DNA of 64,000 bases from Chloroflexota bacterium (GTDB lineage Bacteria; Chloroflexota; UBA6077; FW602-bin22), in contig SCUE01000033.1 of assembly GCA_004297775.1 (NCBI GenBank), forward strand, positions 29,085 to 93,084, written 5' to 3'. The number at the start of each line of letters is the position of its first letter. Position 1 is the first letter of the stretch. The notes under the pieces are model-generated. The model saw only the letters and a list, made by a program, of their open reading frames with translations, had not been told where the DNA came from and made no database searches. Of this stretch, positions 1-12,365 are shown piece after piece. A program made the position numbers and the translations under genes.

Positions 1-5
1 TTCGC

Positions 6-2765
6 ATGGTCCTGAAGCGATCGGTCAACAATCTCAATCTGGTCGCATTCACGATCATCGGACTGATCGTGGCGGTAAGCTTGGTCGCCTCGGTACCGCT
101 CTACTCTGACGGTATCATCGAGAAGCTGTTGCGCACACGTCTCGACCAGCCGTCGACGACCGGTCGGCTACCGGGTTCGGTCCGGATTCGCCACCTCGAA
201 GACCAGGCGACGCCTAGTCGATACGAACAGTTCCAGACGATCGATCAGTTTGTGCTCGGCAATGCCGAGTGGGTGATGTCGCTGCCGCTGAAGAACATGG
301 TGCGATACCAGTCATCGGACACCCACCTGCTCCAGGGCGTCGGTGAAGAGGTCAAGACGAACCCACTCGCCAGCGAGGCGAAGTACGCCTACGTCTCGGC
401 AATGGAGGGTATCGAGAACCACATTCGGTTCATCGAGGGCGGTCCTCTTCCGCCTGGACCGGCGCCGGATAACGAGGTGCCGATCATCGTCTCGAGCGTC
501 GCGGCGGAGGATCTTCATCTTCAGCTCGGCGAGAAGTACTGGTACATCGGCGGCGATCGATTCCAACCTTTGGTCGTCACGTTGAAGATCGTCGGGATCT
601 GGGAGGCCACCGAGCCGAACAACACGACGTTCTGGCTGTACCACCCCGAGGTGATGACCAACACCCTGTTCACGACTGAGCGCGATCTGTTCGACATCGT
701 CTTACCGACGCTCGGGAACCGTGTCCACGAGTACTCGTGGTACATGATCTTCGACCACAGCGAGATTCATTCGACGAACGTCGATCGCGTGCGCGGAGGA
801 CTCCAGTTCCTCGAGACCCGCGTCGCAACGGTTATGCCGAATACGAAGATCGATCTCAGTCCGGGTGACACGCTGGAGGAGTTCAGTCGGCGCTCGTTCT
901 TCCTCCGGATTCTTCTCTTCGCCTTGTCGGTGCCCATGCTCGCGGTCGTTCTCTATTACATCGCGATTTCGCTCGGAATGGTGATTGAGAGTCAGCGTTC
1001 CGAGATCGCCGTCCTCAAGAGCCGTGGCGCGAGCACGCTTCAGGTCGTGTTCCTCTACTTCATCGAAGGTGTCATCAACGGCGGAATTGCGTTCATCGTG
1101 GGTCCAATCGTTGGCGTCGCGATCGCGCAGTTGATCGGCAAGACGTATGGCTTCCTCTTGTTTGCGGATCGTCCACCCTTGCCGATTTCGTTCACCGAGC
1201 AAGTCCTCCAGTATTCGTTGTTAGCGGCGGTTCTGGCTCTCATCGCCAGCCTGATTCCGGCCGTCAGCGCGGCTCGACACACGATCATCAGCTACAAGCA
1301 AGACGTCGCGCGTTCGACGCGCGCACCGGTCTGGCAACGATTCTTCGTCGATTTCCTTTTGTTGGGCGTTTCCGTGTACGGGTATCAGACGCTCAAGACG
1401 CAGCAGAACATCCTGACGTTCGGCGCCGCCGGCGAGATCGTCGTCGATCCGCTGATGCTGCTCATTCCCTCGGTGTTCATCTTTGCCCTGGCGCTGATCT
1501 TCCTGCGCGTGTTTCCGATCGTGACCGCGATCGGTGCGCGGATAAGCCTTTGGATTGGCGGCGCCTCCATTCTCCTGGCGTTGCGTCAGATTTCGCGCAC
1601 GCCGAACGCCTACAGCCCCCTCGTCCTGCTATTGACCCTGACCCTCGCGCTCGGAGCCTTCAGCGCTTCGGCGGCGCACACGATCGATCGTAATTTCACC
1701 GAACGCGTCCGCTTCGGGATTCCGGCGGACTTGATGCTCAGCGAAGTCTGGGAGTTCGACGAGGTCGAGAGCGCGTATCTTGAGCCGCCGTTCAGCGCGC
1801 ATGACGTGCCAGGCGTTCTTGGCGCGGTCAGGACTCGCGTGTTCACGGCGAAGCCAAACATCGGCCGGGGCGTCCAGAAGGACGTTCAGATCCTGGGCAT
1901 CGATCGGGCCGACTTCGCGCGAATCTCGTGGTGGCGCAATGATTTCGCCAGTCGTCCGCTCGGGGCGCTCGTAAACGCCCTGTCGATTCATGAATCGGCC
2001 GTCGTGGCGTCACCGGGGTTTCTTCAGCAGTACCAGGTTCGCATCGGCGACACGGTGTCTCTCGCATTCAACCAGAACTTGGTTGACGTACGTGTGGTCG
2101 AGGTCGCTGATCTGGTGCCAACGCTGTATCCAGATAAGGGGTACCACTTCCTGGCGAATCTCGACTATTTGCACGATCAACTCGGTCTCGCGCCGTATGA
2201 CGTCTGGCTCAAGATCGATCCAACGGTGAGGAGCCGCGATGTCGTCGACGCGATCGAGGAGAACGGCGTCAAGATCGTTCGCATACGCGACAGCCGGACG
2301 GCGATCAACTTCGGGCGAACCGACCCTCAACGGACCGGCTTGTTCGGCATCCTCTCGATTGGATTCATGGTCGCCGCGGTCCTCACCGTTCTGGGGTTCT
2401 TCCTCTACTCGTTTCTGTCGTTCCAGCGACGCCTGTTGCAGATGGGCATCCTGCGCGCGATCGGGTTGTCGAGTCGTCAGTTGTTCGTCCTCTTGATGTT
2501 CGAGCAGGTGTTCCTGATCGTGCTCGGAATCGTCGCCGGCACCGGGTTTGGCGTCTGGGCGAGTGACCTCTTCATCCCGTTCCTTCAGGTGAGTGCCGAC
2601 GCCCAGGGACAAGTACCGAAGTTCATCGTTGAAACTGCCTGGCTCGATCTTGGCCGCATCTACGTCGTACTCGGCGCGATGCTCGGCGTCGGGCTTTTGA
2701 TCATGGTTGCGCTTCTCCGTCAGATGAAGGTCTACCAAGCGGTCAAGCTCGGCGAACAGGCGTAG
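6..2765 (+). CDS. FtsX-like ABC transporter permease
   Basis: 919-aa ORF; N-terminal TM, large extracellular region, then repeated TM blocks (LYYIAISLGMVIESQRSEIAVLKSRGAS; QMGILRAIGLSSRQLF) typical of FtsX/MacB-type permeases. Confidence 0.85.
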   Translation: MVLKRSVNNLNLVAFTIIGLIVAVSLVASVPLYSDGIIEKLLRTRLDQPSTTGRLPGSVRIRHLEDQATPSRYEQFQTIDQFVLGNAEWVMSLPLKNMVRYQSSDTHLLQGVGEEVKTNPLASEAKYAYVSAMEGIENHIRFIEGGPLPPGPAPDNEVPIIVSSVAAEDLHLQLGEKYWYIGGDRFQPLVVTLKIVGIWEATEPNNTTFWLYHPEVMTNTLFTTERDLFDIVLPTLGNRVHEYSWYMIFDHSEIHSTNVDRVRGGLQFLETRVATVMPNTKIDLSPGDTLEEFSRRSFFLRILLFALSVPMLAVVLYYIAISLGMVIESQRSEIAVLKSRGASTLQVVFLYFIEGVINGGIAFIVGPIVGVAIAQLIGKTYGFLLFADRPPLPISFTEQVLQYSLLAAVLALIASLIPAVSAARHTIISYKQDVARSTRAPVWQRFFVDFLLLGVSVYGYQTLKTQQNILTFGAAGEIVVDPLMLLIPSVFIFALALIFLRVFPIVTAIGARISLWIGGASILLALRQISRTPNAYSPLVLLLTLTLALGAFSASAAHTIDRNFTERVRFGIPADLMLSEVWEFDEVESAYLEPPFSAHDVPGVLGAVRTRVFTAKPNIGRGVQKDVQILGIDRADFARISWWRNDFASRPLGALVNALSIHESAVVASPGFLQQYQVRIGDTVSLAFNQNLVDVRVVEVADLVPTLYPDKGYHFLANLDYLHDQLGLAPYDVWLKIDPTVRSRDVVDAIEENGVKIVRIRDSRTAINFGRTDPQRTGLFGILSIGFMVAAVLTVLGFFLYSFLSFQRRLLQMGILRAIGLSSRQLFVLLMFEQVFLIVLGIVAGTGFGVWASDLFIPFLQVSADAQGQVPKFIVETAWLDLGRIYVVLGAMLGVGLLIMVALLRQMKVYQAVKLGEQA

Positions 2766-2771
2766 GAGCGG

Positions 2772-2800
2772 TTGCCCGGCCGTCTGCTTGGCCGTATAAT
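2772..2800 (+). promoter_or_regulatory. Predicted sigma70-type promoter of parA: TTGCCC-17 bp-TATAAT
   Basis: TTGCCC 2772-2777, 17-nt spacer, perfect TATAAT 2795-2800, between the FtsX stop and parA. Confidence 0.7.
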
Positions 2801-2810
2801 GCGGCGGGCG

Positions 2811-2828
2811 CACAACGGTTCCGTTGTG
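2811..2828 (+). promoter_or_regulatory. 8-bp perfect inverted repeat CACAACGG-TT-CCGTTGTG at the predicted transcription start of parA
   Basis: Read directly; begins 10 nt after the -10 box. Confidence 0.5.
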
Positions 2829-2866
2829 TCGTTATACGGTTGCACGATGGGACGCGGGAGGCGGAC

Positions 2867-3631
2867 TTGAGCCGGTGCATCGCGATCGCGAACCAGAAGG
2901 GTGGGTCCGGTAAGACGACCACGACGCGATCGCTCGCGGCGGCGCTCGCGGAGCGCGGCCGGCGCGTGCTGCTGGTCGATTTGGATCCGCAGGCGTCGCT
3001 ATCGGAGGGCAGCGGGCTCGAACTGCATCGCCTTGAGAATACGACCTACCACGTCCTCATTGGCTCGGCCCGACTCCAGAATGTGATCGTTCCAATCGAG
3101 GAGCGGGTCGATCTCGCGCCGGCGAATATCCATCTCGCGGCGGCCGAGCTGCAGCTCGTCAACATGAATCGACGCGAGGACAAGTTGCGCAACGCGCTCA
3201 AGCCGGTTCGCGATCAGTACGACTACGTCCTCATCGATTGTCCGCCGTCATTCGGACTGCTGACCGTGAACGCCCTCTCCGCGGCGGACTCGGTGCTCAT
3301 TCCGATGGCCTGCGACTACTACACGATGCTGGGCGTGCGCTTACTCCTGGACACCGTGCGCGAGATTCAGTCCGAGGTGAATCCGGAGTTGACCATCGAA
3401 GGGTTGCTACCGACACGGTTCGACGCGCGCACCCTCCATGCCCGCGAGATCCTGGAGCAGACACGCACTGCACTCGGCGGCGGCGTGCGTGTCTTCGATA
3501 CCGTTGTCCGCGAGAGTGTCCGCTTCAAGGAATCGCCGATCACAGGCCGCTCGATTCTGTCGTACGCTAGCGGCAGCGCCGGCGCGCGCGCGTACCGAAC
3601 GCTTGCCGAGGAGATAGACCGACGTGACTAG
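2867..3631 (+). CDS. ParA/Soj family ATPase
   Basis: Deviant Walker A KGGSGKTTTTRSLA, VLLVDLDPQASLS, DYVLIDCPPSFGLLTVNAL. The ORF opens at 2840; TTG at 2867 has an upstream GGGAGG and is the preferred start. Confidence 0.93.
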   Translation: MSRCIAIANQKGGSGKTTTTRSLAAALAERGRRVLLVDLDPQASLSEGSGLELHRLENTTYHVLIGSARLQNVIVPIEERVDLAPANIHLAAAELQLVNMNRREDKLRNALKPVRDQYDYVLIDCPPSFGLLTVNALSAADSVLIPMACDYYTMLGVRLLLDTVREIQSEVNPELTIEGLLPTRFDARTLHAREILEQTRTALGGGVRVFDTVVRESVRFKESPITGRSILSYASGSAGARAYRTLAEEIDRRD

Positions 3632-3929
3632 AAGGGCATCTGTTCCCGAAGGCAAGGCGCTGTTTTTCCGTCGCCCCGAGGATGCGCCGGCCGAAGAGCG
3701 GGCTTCCAGTCCGACTCGGCAATCGGCCGTGTTCCTCGAAGAGCGGCACATCGATTGGCTCGAGGACAAGTGCCGCGAAGCTCGTCGGAACGGTGGCAAG
3801 GCAATTCGGAAGGCGGCGATCATTCGCGCGTTGCTCGACGTCGCTATGGACGGGTCGATCGACCTAACCGGCCTCCACCGCGACGCAGAGGTGGCCGAGC
3901 GAATTCGGCGGGGTATTCGCGGCGCGTAG
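3624..3929 (+). CDS. Small basic protein coupled to ParA; possible ribbon-helix-helix ParA partner
   Basis: GTG start overlaps the parA stop by 8 nt; C-terminal half VFLEERHIDWLEDKCREARRNGGKAIRKAAIIRALLDVAMD resembles an RHH fold. Confidence 0.6.
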   Translation: MTRRASVPEGKALFFRRPEDAPAEERASSPTRQSAVFLEERHIDWLEDKCREARRNGGKAIRKAAIIRALLDVAMDGSIDLTGLHRDAEVAERIRRGIRGA

Positions 3930-3979
3930 ACGATCGCGCGAATTGCCGCTCCCGTGATGGCGAGTCATACACTTTTCGG

Positions 3980-5125
3980 GTGAAGAAGCGCGCGATTGTT
4001 GCCATGAGCGGCGGCGTCGATTCGTCGGTCGCGGCCGCGCTGATGGTGGAAGCCGGCTACGAAGTCATTGGCGTGACGCTCAATGTCGAGCCGAGAGAGA
4101 TCGCGCTCGAAACCATTGCGCGCGAGGATGCATGCTGCTCGATCACCTCGGTCGAAGACGCCCGGCGCGTGGCCAGTCACCTCGGCATCGCCCACTACGC
4201 GCTGAACTTCCGCGACGTCTTTCGAGAACGGGTCATCGATGATTTTTCGCGTGAGTACACGCGGGGGCGAACGCCGAACCCGTGCGTGCGCTGCAACGAG
4301 TACATCAAGTTCGAGGCCGTGCTCGACCGTCTCACCGCGCTTGACGCGGATGTGATCGCGACCGGTCACTACGCGCGCGGTGACACGTGCCAGGTAACTG
4401 GGCGGCCGCGGCTGCTGCGCGGCGCCGATTCGTGGAAAGATCAGAGTTACGTGTTGTATCCGATCAAGACGGATCTGCTGGCGCGCGTCGTCTTTCCCCT
4501 GGGCGGAATGACGAAGGCCGAGGCACGGCAGGCCGCGCGTGCGCGCGGGTTGTTGACCGCCGATAAGCCGGAGAGTCAGGACATTTGCTTCGTGCCAGAC
4601 GGTGATTACGGCGCCCACGTGGCCCGTCAATACGGCGCAGCCGCGCGTCCCGGCGCGATCCGCGATACCGATGGGCGAGTCATCGGCGAGCACCGAGGCA
4701 TCGTGTACTACACGATCGGACAGCGACGAGGGTTGGGCATTGCCGCGACCGAGCCGCGATTCGTCATCCGTATCGATGCGGACGCGAACGAGGTCATCGT
4801 CGGAGTGGCAGACGATCTCCTCGCGACAACCTTCTCCGTGTCGGCAGTGAATTGGGTCTCGATCGAGCGTCCATCCGATGTTCTCCGCGCTGAGACGAAG
4901 ATTCGATCGCGTTCGGCGGTCGCTGCATCGGAGGTTTGGCCGGGCGGCGATGGTGGCGCGTTCGTCAGATTCTCATCGCCACAGCGGGCGATCACGCCCG
5001 GCCAGGCAGCGGTCTTCTATCAGGGCGACATCGTGCTGGGTGGCGGCACGATTGAGTGCGTGGATCCGCTCGCGCACGCCGCGGTCACACGCGACGCCGA
5101 GTTCGCGTCAGTCGGAGCGCGATAG
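3980..5125 (+). CDS. mnmA: tRNA-specific 2-thiouridylase MnmA
   Basis: VKKRAIVAMSGGVDSSVAAALM PP-loop; TPNPCVRCNEYIKF; ATGHYAR; KPESQDICFVPDGDY. The ORF track extends upstream in frame; GTG at 3980 is the likely start. Confidence 0.95.
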   Translation: MKKRAIVAMSGGVDSSVAAALMVEAGYEVIGVTLNVEPREIALETIAREDACCSITSVEDARRVASHLGIAHYALNFRDVFRERVIDDFSREYTRGRTPNPCVRCNEYIKFEAVLDRLTALDADVIATGHYARGDTCQVTGRPRLLRGADSWKDQSYVLYPIKTDLLARVVFPLGGMTKAEARQAARARGLLTADKPESQDICFVPDGDYGAHVARQYGAAARPGAIRDTDGRVIGEHRGIVYYTIGQRRGLGIAATEPRFVIRIDADANEVIVGVADDLLATTFSVSAVNWVSIERPSDVLRAETKIRSRSAVAASEVWPGGDGGAFVRFSSPQRAITPGQAAVFYQGDIVLGGGTIECVDPLAHAAVTRDAEFASVGAR

Positions 5126-6561
5126 TCGCTCGGACAACAGCCGATTGACGACGGCTGGATTGGCATGGCCCCGCATCGCTTTCATCACCTGGCCGACGAG
5201 GAAGCCCATTGCTTGCGATCTCCCGGCGCGGAAATCGGCGACGCTCTTCGGGTTTCCCGCGATCGCGGCCTCGATTGCCGCGCCGATCGCGGACTCATCC
5301 GACACCTGGCGGAATCCGCGTTCGTGCGCGATCTCGGCGGCATCACCACCGCGCTGGCAGAGGACCTCAATGATCGCCTGCGCCTGGCCGCGATTAACCT
5401 CACCACCGTCGACGAGCTTCACGAGCGACGCCAGAGAGCCTGGCGAGATTGCGCTCTCCTCGATCGTGCGTTCTCCGAGAAGTCGCCGTAGGTCGCCATT
5501 CATCCAGTTCGCAACACCCTTGGCATTCGAGCACTCCTGGATCGCAGCGTCGAAGAACTCGGCATATTCGCGCTCGCCAGACAGCAACGCGGCATCGTAG
5601 GGGCTGAGGCCCAGTTCCTGGACATAGCGCCGACGGCGCGCCGCCGGCAGCTCCGGCATCGCCTGCCGAATCTCATTCACCCAGGTCGCGGATGGTCGGA
5701 TCGGCGGAAGATCGGGCTCAGGGAAGTAGCGATAGTCGTGCGCGTACTCTTTCGATCGCTGTCCGACGGTGACGCCGCGCGTATCGTCCCAACCACGCGT
5801 CTCCTGTGTGATCGAGCCGCCGGCCTCGATGATGGCAATCTGGCGTCCGATCTCGAAGGCGACTGCACTCGACACCGAGCGAAATGAGTTCATGTTCTTG
5901 ATCTCGACCTTCGTTCCGTAGGTCGACTGCTCATGACGACGAACGGACACGTTCGCGTCGCACCGAAGCGCACCCTCATCCATGTTCCCGGTCGAGGCGC
6001 CGATGTATCGTAGGATGCCGCGCAGGGCGCGCAGGTATTCGCGGGCCTCATCCGGCGCGCGGAGGTCCGGTTCGCCGACGATTTCGATCAAGGGCACACC
6101 GGCGCGATTGACATCGATGAGGCTGAAGGCGCCGCCTTCGCCGTCGCGATCCGAGTGTTTGGCCGTGTCTTCCTCGAGATGGACGCGCGTAATCCCGGCA
6201 GTTCGATCCTCGCCGCCGAATACGAAGGGAAGCCGTCCACCCACGCAGAGAGGAAACTCGTACTGCGAGATCTGGTAGCCCTTCATCAAGTCAGGGTAGA
6301 AGTAGTTCTTCCGATCGAAGCGGGTGAAGTCGGCGATCTCGCTGCCCAGCGCAAGGCCGGTCCGGATCGTCAACTCGATCGCCTTGCGGTTGATGACGGG
6401 CAGCGCGCCAGGAAGTCCGAGGCAGACCGGGCAAACTCGCGTGTTTGGCGCGGCCGCGGCGTAGTCCGCGCCGCATCGGCAGAACATCTTTCCCCGCGTA
6501 AGGAGCTGGGCGTGTACCTCGAGGCCGATCACGGCCTCCCATCCGGTGGGGATCGCGTCTG

Positions 6562-6565
<4 letters not shown>
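5108..6565 (-). CDS. gatB: Aspartyl/glutamyl-tRNA(Asn/Gln) amidotransferase subunit B
   Basis: WEAVIGLEVHAQLLTRGKMFCRC; VCPVCLGLPGALPVIN; YFYPDLMKGYQISQYEFPL. GTG start at 6565 overlaps the upstream stop codon. Confidence 0.95.
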
Positions 6566-7743
<1,178 letters not shown>

Positions 7744-7748
7744 GGCGA

Positions 7749-8258
7749 TCAGGGAGTTATCGGCAGGCGTTCAGCCTGCTCGCTCGAGACGAGGATGTCG
7801 CCATCTTCCTTGTAGCGCCGAAGCATGAAGTGCGTGACGGTGCTCTGCACACCATCGAGCGGCGCGAGTTTCGAGGCGACGAACGACGCGATGTCCTGCA
7901 TCGACCGCCCGTGGACCTGCACCGCCAGATCGTAGGTGCCAGAGACGAGATAGACCGATCGCGCTTCGGGAAAGCGATAGATCCGCTCGGCGATCGCATC
8001 GAACCCAGTCTCTCGCTGCGGCGTAACCTTCACTTCGATGAGCGCCAGAACGTACGGATCGCCGGCGCGCTCCCAATTGATGACTGCCTTGTGACGAACG
8101 ATCGTTCCGTGCGCCTGCGCGGCCGCGATGATCGCGGCGACATCGGTTTCGTCCGTGCCAAGCATGATCGCGATCTGTTTCGGGTCCGTCAGGCAGTCCC
8201 GTTCGAGAATGCGCAGCACCTTGCGGATTGTTTCGCGAGTCTCGTTTGTCTCTGTCAT
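7749..8258 (-). CDS. Lrp/AsnC family transcriptional regulator
   Basis: 169 aa; N-terminal HTH, C-terminal RAM-like domain (VYLVSGTYDLAVQVHGRSMQDIASFVASKLAPLDGVQSTVTHFML). Confidence 0.85.
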   Translation of the reverse strand: MTETNETRETIRKVLRILERDCLTDPKQIAIMLGTDETDVAAIIAAAQAHGTIVRHKAVINWERAGDPYVLALIEVKVTPQRETGFDAIAERIYRFPEARSVYLVSGTYDLAVQVHGRSMQDIASFVASKLAPLDGVQSTVTHFMLRRYKEDGDILVSSEQAERLPITP

Positions 8259-9244
8259 TCCAGTGTCACCTGTCCGTGGTCGGAGACGTTCAGATTTCCG
8301 CGCGCACCGCGCACCTGCGTTCGCTCGCCTATGAGGCTATCGCGAATCGCTGATTCGTGAATCTCGCAGTGTCCACCCACGATGCTCATCGCGATATCCG
8401 ATCTCGAAATCTTCGTCCCGGCGCCGATCGACGCGAATGGACCAATCGTCGACTGCTCGATCATCGCGCCTTCACCGACGAAAACCGGTGGAATGAGCGT
8501 GACGCCCGATCCGATTGTTCCGCGGATGTCGTTGCCCGACCGGCCCAGAAGCGTGGCGTTCGTCTCCAGGACCGCCTCGATGGTCCCGCAATCGGCCCAT
8601 AACGGCGTCGGACCGACGCGAAAGCGCGCACCGCGAACGATCATTTCCTGAAGGGCATCGGCCAGGTAGAACTCCCCCCCGACGCGCTGATCGCGCGCGA
8701 CGATGTGATCGATGGCGGCGAACAGGTCGTTCGGCCGAGTGACGTAGTAAACGCCGACAACGGCCAAATTCGACACCGGTTCCGGTGGTTTCTCCACGAG
8801 ACGTGTAATCAGATCGTCCTCAACGACCGCGACGCCGAAGCGACGCGGATCATCGACCTCTCGGACGAAGAGCAGACCATCCGCGTCGAGGTTCTCCAAT
8901 CCCGAAAGATCGGCGTCAAAGATCGTGTCGGCAAAGATGATCAGCATCGGGTGCGTGATCAACTCGCGCGTCAACGCTATTGCGGGTGCCTGTCCGCGTA
9001 ATTCGCGCTGGATGACAAACCGGCAAGGGAACGGGCAGGACGTGGCCGCCCAGGCCTCGACCTGTTCGCCGAGATGACCGGTTATGAATATCACTTCCTC
9101 GACCGAGAGACCGATCAACCGATCGAGAATGTGGGCCAGCATCGGCTTACCCGCCACCGGAATGAGGGGCTTCGGTCGAACGAGCGTGTGAGGCCGAAGC
9201 CGAGTTCCCAGTCCCGCGAGCGGAATGACGACCTGGATTCCCAA
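8255..9244 (-). CDS. Sugar-phosphate nucleotidyltransferase with left-handed beta-helix-like tail
   Basis: VVIPLAGLGTRLRPHTLVRPKPLIPVAGKPMLAHIL signature; hexapeptide-like C-terminus. Confidence 0.9.
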   Translation of the reverse strand: MGIQVVIPLAGLGTRLRPHTLVRPKPLIPVAGKPMLAHILDRLIGLSVEEVIFITGHLGEQVEAWAATSCPFPCRFVIQRELRGQAPAIALTRELITHPMLIIFADTIFDADLSGLENLDADGLLFVREVDDPRRFGVAVVEDDLITRLVEKPPEPVSNLAVVGVYYVTRPNDLFAAIDHIVARDQRVGGEFYLADALQEMIVRGARFRVGPTPLWADCGTIEAVLETNATLLGRSGNDIRGTIGSGVTLIPPVFVGEGAMIEQSTIGPFASIGAGTKISRSDIAMSIVGGHCEIHESAIRDSLIGERTQVRGARGNLNVSDHGQVTLE

Positions 9245-10684
9245 TTAGGCCATCCGTTCGAGTGCGTCGGCGACACGGAATAGGAGTGGCTCGCCAAGAG
9301 CGGGTCCGATCAACTGAAGACCGACTGGGAGACGGTCGACTTCGTCGGCGGGCACAACCAGCCCGGGCAGGCCGGCGCAATTCAGAGTCACGGTCAGCAC
9401 GTCCGCCAGATACATCGAATATGGATCGCTCGTCCGCTCGCCGAACCGAAACGCGACCGTCGGGCAGGTCGGCGTCGCCAGCAGGTCGACGGACTCGAAC
9501 ACGGTGTCGAAGTCAGCCCGCACGAGCGAGCGCACTTTTTGCGCCTTGACATAATACGCATCATAGTACCCGGATGAGAGAGCATAGGTTCCGATCATGA
9601 TGCGACGCAGCACCTCGGGGCCAAACCCCGCGGCGCGACTTTCGGACACCATGGTCCAGAGATCCCGGCCGCCGCGCTGCGACAGCCCGTATTTGACTCC
9701 ATCGTAGCGGGCCAGGTTCGCTGATGCCTCAGCCGGCGCAATGACGTAGTAGGCTGCCAGGGCGTAGCGCGTATGGGGAAGTGAGACATCGTGAATCGAT
9801 GCCCCCAGCCGGTGCAGACGGTCGATCGATCGTTCGATCGAGGCGGCGACGCCGGCGTCGATTCCTTCCCCGAAGTATTCGCGCGGCACGCCGATCCGCA
9901 AGCCATCGAGGCGCGATTCGGACGCGCGCTCGAATGTCGGAACGGGACCCGGAAGGGTCGTCGCGTCGTGGGGATCGTGGCCGGCAATCGCGGTCAGTGC
10001 CGTCGCGCAATCTTCGACCGTTCGGGCGAGTGGGCCGATCTGGTCGAGGGACGAGCCGTAGGCGACCAAACCGTACCGACTGACGCGGCCGTAGGTCGGT
10101 TTCAGTCCGACCACGCCGCAGAACGATGCCGGCAGGCGAACGGACCCACCGGTGTCCGATCCGAAGGCGATCGGCACCTGACCCGACGCGACGGCCGCGC
10201 CCGATCCCCCGCTGGATCCTCCCGGAACGCGCGATACGTCACGCGGGTTTCGCGTCGGGCCGAAAGCGGAAAATTCGGTTGACGAACCCATCGCGAATTC
10301 GTCGAGGTTCGTTTTGCCAACGATCACAGCGCCGGCCGCGTGAAGGCGACGCGTCACCGTCGCGTCGTATGGTGGCAGGTAGCCTTCGAGAATCCGCGAT
10401 CCGCAGGTCGTCGGTTGATCGCGCGTCGATATGTTGTCCTTCAGTGCGACCGGGATCCCATCGAGTCGCGACCGGCACTCGCCGCGGTCGATTCGCTCGT
10501 CAGCCTCGTGAGCCTGTCTGAGCGCGCCATCGGCATCGACGTGCAGGAACGCGTGGATTGCTCCATCCGTCTCGGCGATGCGGGCGAGCGCGGCCTCGGC
10601 TAGCTCGGTCGGGGTGATGGCGCGAGAGGCGAGCAAGTCGGCCATCTCGGTCGCGGAGAGAGCAGCGTAGCGGTCCGAATTCAC
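9245..10684 (-). CDS. gatA: Asp/Glu-tRNA amidotransferase subunit A
   Basis: Amidase signature: [81 protein letters not shown]. Confidence 0.96.
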   Translation of the reverse strand: MNSDRYAALSATEMADLLASRAITPTELAEAALARIAETDGAIHAFLHVDADGALRQAHEADERIDRGECRSRLDGIPVALKDNISTRDQPTTCGSRILEGYLPPYDATVTRRLHAAGAVIVGKTNLDEFAMGSSTEFSAFGPTRNPRDVSRVPGGSSGGSGAAVASGQVPIAFGSDTGGSVRLPASFCGVVGLKPTYGRVSRYGLVAYGSSLDQIGPLARTVEDCATALTAIAGHDPHDATTLPGPVPTFERASESRLDGLRIGVPREYFGEGIDAGVAASIERSIDRLHRLGASIHDVSLPHTRYALAAYYVIAPAEASANLARYDGVKYGLSQRGGRDLWTMVSESRAAGFGPEVLRRIMIGTYALSSGYYDAYYVKAQKVRSLVRADFDTVFESVDLLATPTCPTVAFRFGERTSDPYSMYLADVLTVTLNCAGLPGLVVPADEVDRLPVGLQLIGPALGEPLLFRVADALERMA

Positions 10685-11001
10685 TGATCCTCGAAGACCG
10701 GCGGAACCTGAAACTGACCGTCGATAACGGCCGGCGCATTGCGCAGCACGTCCGTCGATGACAGACCGGCCATCACGACATCATCCGCCATCACGCTGTC
10801 GAGCGGAACGACCGTCGTCGCGGGCGAAATCGCGGACGTGTCGAGTTCATCCAGCGCCGCGACGTGCTGGAGGATCGAGGCCAGGTCGGAGCGAAGGGTC
10901 TCAATCTGTGGCGCGGTCAAAGCGAGGCGGGCCAGGACCGCGACACGCTCGACATCGGCGACGGTCAGCGTGCCGGGATCGCCTGAGTTGTGCGAGGTCA
11001 T
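10681..11001 (-). CDS. gatC: Asp/Glu-tRNA amidotransferase subunit C
   Basis: [16 protein letters not shown]...[17 protein letters not shown]; 4-nt overlaps with asnS and gatA. Confidence 0.92.
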   Translation of the reverse strand: MTSHNSGDPGTLTVADVERVAVLARLALTAPQIETLRSDLASILQHVAALDELDTSAISPATTVVPLDSVMADDVVMAGLSSTDVLRNAPAVIDGQFQVPPVFEDQ

Positions 11002-12290
11002 GGATACAGGCGATCGAGCGTGCGCGCGAAGGGGATCGTCTCGCGCAGGTGATGGAGTCCGCAGATCCACGCGACCGTGCGCTCGATACCGAGTCCAAAG
11101 CCGCTGTGCGGAACGCTTCCGTAGCGGCGCAAGTCGAGATACCAGTCAAATTGTTCGCGCGAAAGCCCGTGTTCATCGATCCGATGCTCGAGGAGCGCAA
11201 GGTCGTCGATGCGCTGGCTCCCGCCGATGATCTCGCCGTACCCCTCGGGCGCGAGGAGATCGGCGCAGAGCGCGAGCTCCGGTCGAGCGGGATCGGCCTT
11301 CATATAGAAGGCCTTGATCGAGGATGGGTACCGGTGCACGAACAATGGTCGATCGAACTCGCTGGCGATCACCGTTTCGTGACCGCCGCCGAAGTCGTCA
11401 CCCCAGGTAATCTCTTCACCGAGCGCGCGGAGCTTCTCGATTGCGTCGTCGTATGTGATGCGCGGGAATGGCGGTGTGACGCGTTCAAGCGCGGTCGTAT
11501 CGCGTTCGAGCACGGCAAGGTCATCGCCGTTTCGATCGAGAACTGTCGCGACGATATGCGTAATCAGGCGCTCCTGGAGCGCCATCGAATCGTCGAGATC
11601 GAAGAACGCCATCTCCGGCTCGACCATCCAGAACTCGGTCAAATGGCGGCGTGTCTTGGATTTCTCGGCGCGAAACGTGGGTCCGAAGCAATACACGCGT
11701 CCGAGTGCCATCGCGGCCGCTTCGACGTAGAGCTGGCCGCTCTGTGACAGATAGGCCGTCTGATCGAAATACTGTGTCGAAAACAGGGTTGTCGTTCCCT
11801 CGGCGGCGTTCCCGGTCAGGATCGGCGAGTCGATCACGGTGAATCCCTCGCTATCGAGGAAGCCTCGTATCGCCCCGATGATCCGAGCGCGAATCCGCAT
11901 GATCGCCTGCTGGCGCGAGGATCGAAGCCACAGGTGGCGATTCGACATCAAGAAGTCGACGCCGTGGTCTTTCGGCGTAATCGGATACTCGTGCGCTTCG
12001 TGAATGACCGTGAGACCAGACACAGTCATCTCGAAACCACCCGGCGCGCGTGAATCGGCGCGCACGTGGCCCGAGATGCGGAGCGATGACTCCTGCCCGA
12101 TCCGACCCGCGAGGGCAAAGAGTCCCGGGTCCACATCGCGGGCCGACACGATGCCTTGAATCGACCCGCTGCCATCGCGAACGATCAAGAAATGCAGACG
12201 ACCGCTCGATCGTCGGGCCTGAAGCCAGCCCGAGACTTCGACATCCTGATCGACGAATCGTCCGACATCGACGATACGCGCAGTCGCCAT
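10998..12290 (-). CDS. asnS: Asparaginyl-tRNA synthetase
   Basis: Class II motifs [66 protein letters not shown]. Confidence 0.93.
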   Translation of the reverse strand: MATARIVDVGRFVDQDVEVSGWLQARRSSGRLHFLIVRDGSGSIQGIVSARDVDPGLFALAGRIGQESSLRISGHVRADSRAPGGFEMTVSGLTVIHEAHEYPITPKDHGVDFLMSNRHLWLRSSRQQAIMRIRARIIGAIRGFLDSEGFTVIDSPILTGNAAEGTTTLFSTQYFDQTAYLSQSGQLYVEAAAMALGRVYCFGPTFRAEKSKTRRHLTEFWMVEPEMAFFDLDDSMALQERLITHIVATVLDRNGDDLAVLERDTTALERVTPPFPRITYDDAIEKLRALGEEITWGDDFGGGHETVIASEFDRPLFVHRYPSSIKAFYMKADPARPELALCADLLAPEGYGEIIGGSQRIDDLALLEHRIDEHGLSREQFDWYLDLRRYGSVPHSGFGLGIERTVAWICGLHHLRETIPFARTLDRLYP

Positions 12291-12365
12291 AATCACAAAA
12301 AGTCTAGCAGAGCCTTCGGGGCCGCCCTACCAGTCGGATCGGTCACGGCATTCTATTACGCTTCG

